This document shows positions 1 to 5,440 of a stretch of DNA of 12,079 nt, piece by piece. The DNA lies in assembly GCA_934725735.1 (NCBI GenBank), contig CAKVCP010000062.1, positions 1 through 12,079 of the forward strand, in the 5' to 3' direction. The notes beneath the pieces are model-generated. The model did not search any database. It was not told the origin of the DNA and was given only the letters and a program-made list of their open reading frames with translations. The stretch's first letter is position 1; every line of letters starts with the position of its first letter. Source of the stretch: an uncultured Thermoguttaceae bacterium. GTDB taxonomy: Bacteria > Planctomycetota > Planctomycetia > Pirellulales > Thermoguttaceae. A program made the translations under genes and the position numbers.

Positions 1-986
1 ACCTTAATCGCGCGTTTGACGTATTCGTAAATATGATAGAGACCGGTGCGTTCCATCGCGTCGGGCTTCGGGAGGCGTCGCGCCTTGAGTCGTCCTTCGC
101 GCGTGAGTTCGACCTCCTTCTTGTCGTGATCGTACGTGTAGTCTTCGTCTTCGATGAACTCGTAGATCGAATCGGCGGCCCACTTATACGCCTCGACCTC
201 CTGTTTTTGCTCTTCCGTCGGGAGGGCGCTAATAATAAGAGGGGTGCTCGCTTCGTCGATGAGGATGGAGTCCGCTTCGTCGACGAGGCAAAAGTACGGA
301 TCGGTTCGCTGAGTCGGCTGTTCGTTCTTCTCCTGCTGTTCGCGAAGCATCGCGCCCAGAAGGTCGGTCTGACCTTCGCGAATACGGCGCAGGAGGAGGC
401 GGTCGCGAAGGAAGTCGAAGCCGAACTCTTTCGCGGTGCCGTACGTGACGTCGCAGTTATACGCCGCGCGCCGCTGATCCGTCGGCTGTTGCGACTGAAT
501 GACGCCGACCTTCATCCCCAACGCCTGATAGATCGGGCCCATCAGCTCGGCGTCGCGCGCCGCAAGGTAGTCGTTGACTGTCGCTAGAAGCGCGCCTTTA
601 CCCGCGAGCGCGCGAAGATACATAGGCGCGGTCGCCGTGAGCGTTTTACCTTCCCCCGTCTGCATCTCGACGATCGAACGGTTGAAGATCGCGATTCCGC
701 CGAGGATCTGCACGTCGAAGTGACGCATCCCGAGGGTGCGCGAGCCCGCTTCGCGCACAAGCGCGTACGCTTCAGGGAGGAGTTTGGCGAGGGGTTCGCC
801 GCTGCGCGCGCGGTAACGCAACGAAAGACTGTATTTGCGCAGTTCCCCGTCGGAAAGCTTCTGAAACTTCGGTTCAAGAGCGTTTACGCGATCTAGTTCG
901 CACGACCAGTTTGCCAGTCGTCCCGCCGTCGTAAAGGGTAAAAGTCGATCGCACGCTCTTTTCATCCCAGATGGTATCGCGCCCAA
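1..986 (-). CDS. secA: SecA-family preprotein translocase ATPase, N-terminal part (runs off left edge)
   Basis: SecA is the cytoplasmic motor that pushes unfolded preproteins through the SecYEG channel using ATP. The reverse strand encodes about 329 residues before the edge. Counting from the inner ATG (965), the sequence shows the GMRHFDVQILGG block (79-90), Walker A TGEGKT (103-108), VNDYLAARDAE (130-140), DVTYGTAKEFGFDFLRD (172-188), Walker B/DEAD (229-232) and the SILIDEAsTPLIIS block (233-246), all in SecA order. A TTG at 986 is preferred as start because GAGGAGG (994-1000) sits 7 nt before it; the ATG at 965 has no good ribosome site at normal distance. Compared with classical SecA there are about 20 extra residues between FLRD and the DEAD box, and Ser replaces the usual Arg in DEARTPLIIS. 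From memory, planctomycetes carry a second SecA lineage with this kind of insert, so this may be that paralogue rather than the main SecA. The C-terminal two thirds are outside the window. Confidence 0.94.
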   Translation of the reverse strand, partial: MGAIPSGMKRACDRLLPFTTAGRLANWSCELDRVNALEPKFQKLSDGELRKYSLSLRYRARSGEPLAKLLPEAYALVREAGSRTLGMRHFDVQILGGIAIFNRSIVEMQTGEGKTLTATAPMYLRALAGKGALLATVNDYLAARDAELMGPIYQALGMKVGVIQSQQPTDQRRAAYNCDVTYGTAKEFGFDFLRDRLLLRRIREGQTDLLGAMLREQQEKNEQPTQRTDPYFCLVDEADSILIDEASTPLIISALPTEEQKQEVEAYKWAADSIYEFIEDEDYTYDHDKKEVELTREGRLKARRLPKPDAMERTGLYHIYEYVKRAIK

Positions 987-993
987 AATTCAG

Positions 994-1000
994 CCTCCTC
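994..1000 (-). promoter_or_regulatory. Ribosome binding site that selects the TTG start of secA
   Basis: On the minus strand GAGGAGG lies 7 nt upstream of TTG (986-984), ideal spacing, but 28 nt upstream of the in-frame ATG at 965. This argues that translation starts at TTG and adds seven residues ahead of that Met. The choice rests on spacing only. Confidence 0.6.
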
Positions 1001-1048
1001 GCGCTAAAAACACTCTGCGCGGCACATTCCGCGCCAAAAAGTCAAACG

Positions 1049-1077
1049 ATTATAGAAAAAATAAGAAAAGGCGTCAA
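1049..1077 (-). promoter_or_regulatory. Housekeeping-type promoter for secA
   Basis: Read on the minus strand: -35 TTGACG (1077-1072), a 17-bp T-rich spacer, and a perfect -10 TATAAT (1054-1049). Transcription would start near 1042 and give a leader of roughly 55 nt before the TTG start of secA. This is one of the best promoter matches in the window. Confidence 0.7.
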
Positions 1078-1367
1078 CGCGGCTCCCGCTCCGCGAGCGC
1101 GGCTCTTCCGTCTACGCGCAAGACTCTTTCGTCATTCAAGACGCGCAACCCCATGAATAGTTCTCGCGATTCCTTCAAAGCCGTTCTTTTCCATCACGCA
1201 AGTCTTTTTTACCGACAAACGTGACATAATCGCCTGCGCCCAAGAATAAATATACCAAATATTTTCGTAACGGTATTGAAATAAAGAAGAAAACTGACAA
1301 TAATAAATCTTACATAACTCAAAGCGTAACATCTAGTTTTTTATACCACCCTATTTATTTTTTAATC

Positions 1368-1393
1368 ATTTTGTTTCGTTATTTTGTTTCGTT
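1368..1393 (+). repeat. Perfect 13-bp tandem direct repeat in the leader of the first pseudopilin gene
   Basis: ATTTTGTTTCGTT occurs twice back to back (1368-1380 and 1381-1393), immediately before the AGGAGGAG ribosome site at 1396-1403. It would lie in the mRNA leader or promoter of the gene at 1410. It could be a protein-binding site, a translational enhancer-like U-rich leader, or a chance duplication. Confidence 0.8.
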
Positions 1394-1409
1394 CTAGGAG
1401 GAGTCGCCA

Positions 1410-2480
1410 ATGAAACGTTTTGCCTCTTTATCACTCTTTAGACGACGCGGCTTTACGCTCGTTGAGCTCCTTGTCGTTATCGCGATTATCGGTATTTTGA
1501 TCGGTCTTCTTTTGCCTGCGGTTCAGGCGGCGCGCGAAGCGGCGCGGCGTATGCAGTGCACCAACAACCTCAAACAGATCGGCTTGGGCGTTCACAACTT
1601 TGAATCCGCCACAGGGACGTTGCCTCCGTTGGATATTTCGATGGGGCACGCGGGGATCATTCCCCTTCTCTTCCCCTACCTTGAACAAACGTCGTTATAC
1701 GAAACGATCAAGAACTGGCGCGGCGCCGCAGACTCCACTTGCGGTTTCGGTCAAGACCTCTGCCGTTCTGGAAGCGGCGACGGCGACCTCTTCTGGCGTC
1801 ATACCGACATGACGACGGAATTGCGCAACGCCTTCCGTTCCGTCCCCTTCCTTCTGTGCCCGACGCGCCGCGCGGCCCCTGCGGGCACCACGACCGCCGA
1901 CCTCAACACGAACACGACGATTAGCGGATGCCAGTCGATTCCTTCTTACGGCCCCTTCTCCGATTACGCGCCCGCGATCTTTACGAAGTACAAGAGCCCT
2001 GACTGCACAGACTTCCAATGGGTGGCGAAGAACGATTACGCGAGACACGGCTCGAACTTCAGCCCCTTCATCCGCGCGGAGCTCATGAAATCCGGCGACC
2101 CGCGCACCTGGAAGTCGACGACGCCGATCTCCCGCTGGGTCGACGGCACGAGCAACCAGATCACCTTCGGTGAAAAGCATATCCCGATCGGAATCCTCGG
2201 CGGCGATTCGGTCGCGTTTCGTCATGACCAGAACTACCTCGCCGCGACGGACTCCAGCGCGCGCGACTGGGCGATCGGGCGCGTCGTCTGCGAACAATAT
2301 CCTCTCGCCTCCCCGCACGACACGTCGAATCCGCAGCGTTACTTCGGCAGTTGGCATTCGGGCGTCGTCAACTTCCTGATGGGAGACGGCGCGGTTCGCG
2401 CGATCTCCGTCACCGCTCCTGGTAAAACCGTCGGTTCGATGGTTCACGTCAGCGACGGCGCTACCGAATCCGCTCTCTAA
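1410..2480 (+). CDS. DUF1559 family pseudopilin-like protein (H-x9-DG type), copy 1
   Basis: 356 residues. The N-terminus is a type IV pilin/type II secretion-like leader: basic residues 2-13, then G14|F15 as the expected prepilin peptidase site with Glu19 at +5, followed by a hydrophobic helix (about 17-40). Residues 14-56 are identical to the other two copies in the window. The body is a globular extracytoplasmic domain with DGTSNQ and a GEKHIPIG block. The C-terminal motif H316-x9-D326-G327 followed by AVR defines the planctomycete H-x9-DG family. Start is the ATG 6 nt after AGGAGGAG. The next gene, a small lipoprotein, follows after 75 bp and is probably co-transcribed. The family is highly multiplied in planctomycetes and its role is not known; assembly into a pseudopilus or envelope structure is inference. 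It resembles copy 3 (10372) more than copy 2 in its C-terminal half. Confidence 0.95.
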   Translation: MKRFASLSLFRRRGFTLVELLVVIAIIGILIGLLLPAVQAAREAARRMQCTNNLKQIGLGVHNFESATGTLPPLDISMGHAGIIPLLFPYLEQTSLYETIKNWRGAADSTCGFGQDLCRSGSGDGDLFWRHTDMTTELRNAFRSVPFLLCPTRRAAPAGTTTADLNTNTTISGCQSIPSYGPFSDYAPAIFTKYKSPDCTDFQWVAKNDYARHGSNFSPFIRAELMKSGDPRTWKSTTPISRWVDGTSNQITFGEKHIPIGILGGDSVAFRHDQNYLAATDSSARDWAIGRVVCEQYPLASPHDTSNPQRYFGSWHSGVVNFLMGDGAVRAISVTAPGKTVGSMVHVSDGATESAL

Positions 2481-2503
2481 TGTTAAAATTGACGGGTAGA
2501 TAA

Positions 2504-2524
2504 GCGCCGACTTTCGATCGGCGC
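2504..2524 (+). other. Intercistronic hairpin
   Basis: GCGCCGA (2504-2510) and TCGGCGC (2518-2524) form a perfect 7-bp stem with a 7-nt loop, between the pseudopilin stop and the lipoprotein ribosome site. It lacks a following T-run, so it is more likely an mRNA-stabilising or partial attenuation element than a full terminator. It could set different expression levels for the two genes. Confidence 0.55.
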
Positions 2525-2555
2525 GATTTACCTTATTATTTAAAGGGAGAAAGAA

Positions 2556-2978
2556 ATGAACAAGACAAAATTAGCCTTAGCGCTCCTTCTTGCCCTTCTT
2601 TGCGTCGGATGTTCCGGTAAAGTCAAGCTCGGCGGCACGGTCTCCTTCACCGACGGAACGCCCGTCGATTCCGGCATGATTTACTTCGTCTCCAAAGACG
2701 GCTCTTTCAGCGCGCGCGGCGAAATCCAGAACGGCGAATTCCAGGTCTCTTCCGTCGGTAAGAACGACGGCCTTCCCAAGGGCGAATACAACGTCTACTT
2801 CTCCGGAATTGAAACGGTCGTCAAAGAACAGCAAGAGCTCGAAAACGGCGACTTCATCGAAGCTGAAACGCGCCCCGCAATCGACGCCAAATACATGAGC
2901 GCCTCAACCTCCGGAATCACGCAGAACGTCGACGGCTCCACTAAGAAGGTTGAATTCCAGCTCGAACGCCTCGAATAG
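2556..2978 (+). CDS. Small lipoprotein with carboxypeptidase-regulatory-like beta domain, copy 1
   Basis: 140 residues. A lipoprotein signal peptide is visible: Lys at 3 and 5, a Leu/Ala-rich core, then C-V-G-C with Cys19 as the probable lipidated residue (Cys at -3 is unusual for a lipobox). The mature part starts with a G-x-V-x-F-TDG-x-P block (27-36), then RGEI (54-57), KGEYNVYF (75-82) and a late block ID-x-KY...TSG (109-120), a pattern shared with the other small lipoproteins here. This is typical of transthyretin/carboxypeptidase-regulatory-like beta-sandwich domains in planctomycete lipoproteins. Start is the ATG after AAGGGAGA (2543-2550). It lies 75 bp downstream of the DUF1559 gene and ends at a terminator, so the two form one unit. 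Function unknown; an envelope partner of the pseudopilin is inference. Confidence 0.88.
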   Translation: MNKTKLALALLLALLCVGCSGKVKLGGTVSFTDGTPVDSGMIYFVSKDGSFSARGEIQNGEFQVSSVGKNDGLPKGEYNVYFSGIETVVKEQQELENGDFIEAETRPAIDAKYMSASTSGITQNVDGSTKKVEFQLERLE

Positions 2979-3007
2979 TCGAAATCTTTTTGATCGATAT
3001 AAAAATG

Positions 3008-3036
3008 AAACGCGTCGTCAGGCGCGTTTTTTTTTT
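3008..3036 (+). terminator. Rho-independent terminator of the first pseudopilin/lipoprotein unit
   Basis: AAACGCGTC (3008-3016) pairs with GGCGCGTTT (3021-3029), 9 bp with one G-T wobble and the loop GTCA, and runs straight into ten T residues (3027-3036). It sits 30 bp after the lipoprotein stop codon. Confidence 0.9.
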
Positions 3037-3218
3037 GTAAAAATTTTTTATACAAAATTTACGTTGATTTTTCATATCCATTAAAAGCATTATACACGCG
3101 TCGTTTATATTGTTTTTAGAGACGCGAACCTTCTGCTTCTTTCAAATTAGTTTAAGCGTCGCCCCCCTATGTCTAGTTGAATACAAAATTGTTTCCACTA
3201 CACTTATGAATAGATATT

Positions 3219-3248
3219 GCGGAGTATGTTGACCTCCGCGCCGAGCGC
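3219..3248 (+). other. Leader hairpins before the second pseudopilin gene
   Basis: GCGGAG (3219-3224) and CTCCGC (3234-3239) make a 6-bp stem. GCGC (3238-3241) and GCGC (3245-3248) make a second small stem followed by TTTT. The two share bases 3238-3239, so they cannot both form completely. They lie just ahead of the AAAGGAA ribosome site (3257-3263). The second stem is short, so attenuation is only a possibility. The rest of the gap 3037-3269 is AT-rich and gives no convincing promoter. Confidence 0.35.
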
Positions 3249-3269
3249 TTTTAAGTAAAGGAAATAATC

Positions 3270-4397
3270 ATGAAACTCTCACCTTGTTCCAGGAGCGGTT
3301 TCACGCTCGTAGAACTTCTTGTCGTTATCGCGATCATTGGTATTTTGATCGGTCTTCTCCTTCCCGCAGTCCAAGCGGCGCGCGAAGCGGCAAGACGTAT
3401 GCAGTGCACGAACAATCTCAAACAATTAGGTCTTGCCCTGCACAACTATCACGACACGCACGGCTCCTTCCCCGCCGGACGATGGGGACCGGAATGCGCG
3501 TGCTGCGGCGACAAGACCGAATGGACAGGCCATTCCTACACATGGAGCGGAATCTTCTATTGCACCCCCTTCATGGAGCAGACGTCCCTCTATCAGCTCT
3601 ATACCGCCGAGTGTTCCCGATTAGGGGGTAGGGGCCCGGTCGCGTGGCTCAATGACAACACGAACACGGCGGAACTAGCGCCTCTCTACACCTCGTCGGT
3701 TCCCGGTCTTCTCTGCCCCTCCGACGGCGGTTCCGCGCAGGACGGCGACTACGGCGGGAAAGGCAACTACGCCCTCTGCAACGGCGATTCGCCCTACTTT
3801 GGAAACTGGGTCGATTATCCCAAGCGCGGCCTCTTCGGCGTTAAAGAATGGCACAACATGTCGTCGTGCACCGACGGCACGAGCAACACGGCGATGGTCA
3901 GCGAAATGGTCACCGGTACGAAAGGCGGCGGCGAAGTCAGTTCATCCGGCGCTCTCGTCAAGGGCTCCATCGCGGTCGACCTCGATCCTTATCAGTTCAG
4001 CGACAACCCGTCGCTGTGCTTGAATAAGCGCGATTCCTCCAATCCTACTCAGCTTACCGGTTCGCAATTCAACAATATTCGCGGACACATGCGCTGGGCG
4101 GGCGTCATGACGGACGGCACCTCTTTCACCACCGTTCTGCCTCCGAACTCACCGAGCTGTATCGACGGTCGCTATAACGCGTACTACGGCGGCGGTATCT
4201 GCTCTCCGACGAGCAACCACTCCGGCGGCGCGAACGTCTGCCGCGCGGACGGCTCGGTCATCTTCGTCTCCGAAACGATCGACTGCGGCGACCTCACGAA
4301 GGCCGCGCTTGGCACCGACCGCGGATCCGGGAAGAGCCCCTACGGCGTTTGGGGCGCTATGGGAAGCATCAACGGCGGCGAAAGCGTCTCTCTTTGA
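3270..4397 (+). CDS. DUF1559 family pseudopilin-like protein (H-x9-DG type), copy 2, cysteine-rich
   Basis: 375 residues. A short prepilin-type leader ends at G10|F11 with Glu15 at +5, followed by the hydrophobic helix; residues 10-52 are identical to the other two copies. The body contains a CACC cluster after GPE and about 14 Cys in total, more than copy 1 (7). It has DGTSN and the H317-x9-D327-G328 motif. Unlike copies 1 and 3 it lacks GEKHIPIG and ends in the GVWGAMGSINGGE style common to another DUF1559 subtype, so it is a distinct branch and not a recent duplicate. Start is the ATG 6 nt after AAAGGAA. The lipoprotein gene at 4420 follows after 22 bp, so the two are almost certainly one operon. 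Extracytoplasmic location is expected from the leader; function is unknown. Confidence 0.95.
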   Translation: MKLSPCSRSGFTLVELLVVIAIIGILIGLLLPAVQAAREAARRMQCTNNLKQLGLALHNYHDTHGSFPAGRWGPECACCGDKTEWTGHSYTWSGIFYCTPFMEQTSLYQLYTAECSRLGGRGPVAWLNDNTNTAELAPLYTSSVPGLLCPSDGGSAQDGDYGGKGNYALCNGDSPYFGNWVDYPKRGLFGVKEWHNMSSCTDGTSNTAMVSEMVTGTKGGGEVSSSGALVKGSIAVDLDPYQFSDNPSLCLNKRDSSNPTQLTGSQFNNIRGHMRWAGVMTDGTSFTTVLPPNSPSCIDGRYNAYYGGGICSPTSNHSGGANVCRADGSVIFVSETIDCGDLTKAALGTDRGSGKSPYGVWGAMGSINGGESVSL

Positions 4398-4419
4398 TCC
4401 TCGCGAAAGGAAATAGCTC

Positions 4420-4902
4420 ATGCAACTCAAAAAAGCTTTTCTTATTCTCGCCGCAGCGGGCGCGTGCGTCGCAAGCGCCGGTTGCGGGCAGAAACTCCCC
4501 GAAGGGATTCCCGATCTACTCCCAGTGACTCTCGTTCTGACGCAAGAAGGCGCGCCTCTCGACGCAGCCACCGTCTCTTGCATACCCGTCGACGCAGCTA
4601 ATAGCCGCTGGTCATGCGGCGGAACGACCGACGCAAAGGGAGAACTCCCACTTACGACCCTTGGGCAGTATAAGGGAATCCCCTCGGGAGAATACAAAGT
4701 CGTGGTCATGAAGATGCTCCTGGAAAATCCGCCTCAAACGCGCGACGATCCTCCTGGACAGCGCTACCGACTCGTCCCAGAAGAGTATGAAACCGCCGAC
4801 TCGACGCCCCTGACCTTCACCGCGTCGAAGGATCAGAAACGCGTCGAGCTCGATCTTGGCCCCGCGATTAAAGAAGAGATGAAGAGCCGCGGACCTCTTT
4901 AA
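4420..4902 (+). CDS. Small lipoprotein, divergent member, partner of pseudopilin copy 2
   Basis: 160 residues. The signal peptide has KK at 4-5, an Ala-rich core and lipobox S-A-G-C with Cys22 as the lipidated residue. The mature part carries VTLVLTQEGAPL (36-47), a Cys pair (54 and 66), GIPSGEYKVVV (86-96) and a late block EE-x-Y-x4-STPLTFT (121-134), followed by a beta strand VELDL. This is the same architecture as the other lipoproteins here, but with Pro instead of Gly after the Ser/Thr block. It is typical of planctomycete lipoproteins found beside DUF1559 genes. Start is the ATG 8 nt after AAAGGA (4406-4411). It lies 22 bp after the pseudopilin stop and is followed by a strong terminator. 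Function is not recognised. Confidence 0.87.
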   Translation: MQLKKAFLILAAAGACVASAGCGQKLPEGIPDLLPVTLVLTQEGAPLDAATVSCIPVDAANSRWSCGGTTDAKGELPLTTLGQYKGIPSGEYKVVVMKMLLENPPQTRDDPPGQRYRLVPEEYETADSTPLTFTASKDQKRVELDLGPAIKEEMKSRGPL

Positions 4903-4930
4903 TGGACGGTTCTTGTCAGCGTAATTTCCC

Positions 4931-4975
4931 AGAAGAATGAAGAGAGCTCAAGGTTTTCTTCATTCTTCTTTTTTT
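4931..4975 (+). terminator. Strong terminator of the second pseudopilin/lipoprotein operon
   Basis: AGAAGAATGAAGA (4931-4943) and TCTTCATTCTTCT (4957-4969) form a perfect 13-bp stem with a 13-nt loop, followed by a run of T to 4975. It begins 28 bp after the lipoprotein stop. Confidence 0.92.
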
Positions 4976-5371
4976 GTACGTTTAAACGTCTCTACAACGC
5001 GCGGAAAACGATTTTATAAGGCTCCGATCTCTATACGCCGTTTTCGATTTCTCTTCCGCAGAACGCGTCTGACGGTCCTTTCTCACGAAACGCTACCTTA
5101 AAGCCGCGCTACAAGAATCGCCAAATCCGACTTCGCTATCGACGTCCCGACGCGACATATCCCCAATTCCCCTCTTTCGTGCGCGACGCGTCGCGCGCCC
5201 TTCCAGTTTCTTTTCATCTAGCGCCCCTCAAGCCGGTCTCGCGGCGCGTTCTTTGAAGAAATCTATTAACGACTCCATTTCAAGACGTCTCGAAGAAAAA
5301 GGGGCCGTTTTCTTGGCGTTGAGAAAGGAATCGTCGGCGAAGAAACGAAGGGAGTCATTCCTTGGAGAAAT
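4976..5371. other. Gene-free region between two converging units
   Basis: This 396-bp stretch lies between the terminators of the plus-strand lipoprotein operon and the minus-strand pyrophosphatase gene. A plus-strand reading frame starting at 5253 has no good ribosome site and runs into the antisense of the pyrophosphatase, so it is not called. The only structure noticed is the palindrome at 5181-5196. No RNA gene is recognisable. Confidence 0.6.
5181..5196. repeat. Perfect 16-bp palindrome
   Basis: GCGCGACGCGTCGCGC reads the same on both strands. It stands alone between two terminators, with no T-run, so it is not a terminator itself. It may be a protein-binding site, or chance in a CG-dinucleotide-rich genome. 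Confidence 0.5.
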
Positions 5372-5405
5372 AAAAAAGCGTCCGTTCTCACGCGAAGAAC
5401 GGACG
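5372..5405 (-). terminator. Rho-independent terminator of the pyrophosphatase gene
   Basis: On the minus strand a perfect 10-bp stem (5405-5396 with 5388-5379, arm CGTCCGTTCT) and 7-nt loop are followed by C and six T (5377-5372). It begins 36 bp beyond the stop codon of the pyrophosphatase gene. Confidence 0.9.
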
Positions 5406-5440
5406 ACGGGAATACGTCAAATCAATCTAATCGAGAAGGA

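Larger units (their letters stand above)
987..1409. other. Divergent intergenic region between secA and the first pseudopilin gene
   Basis: This gap of about 420 bp separates two divergent genes. The left part carries the secA ribosome site and promoter. From about 1240 onward it is strongly AT-rich and presumably holds the promoter of the plus-strand gene at 1410; TTGAAA (1276-1281) with AATAAT 17 bp later is only a weak candidate. A 66-codon minus-strand reading frame at 1132-1332 has no ribosome site and no recognisable protein character. I see no other gene or RNA here. Confidence 0.6.

Noticed and set aside
33..587. Plus-strand open frame of 184 codons at the left end
   Set aside because: It is the antisense of the SecA coding sequence, which matches its family block by block on the other strand.
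1132..1332. Minus-strand frame of 66 codons upstream of the first pseudopilin gene
   Set aside because: AT-rich intergenic DNA, no ribosome site, no protein-like pattern, and it would sit in the promoter region.
1695..2447. Minus-strand frame of 250 codons inside pseudopilin copy 1
   Set aside because: Arg/Ala/Val-rich mirror frame of a clear DUF1559 gene.
3229..3257. TTGACC...TAAGTA as promoter of pseudopilin copy 2
   Set aside because: It would start transcription inside the ribosome site, leaving almost no leader.
4149..4709. Minus-strand frame across the end of pseudopilin copy 2 and the lipoprotein gene
   Set aside because: Antisense to two well-supported genes and without family resemblance.
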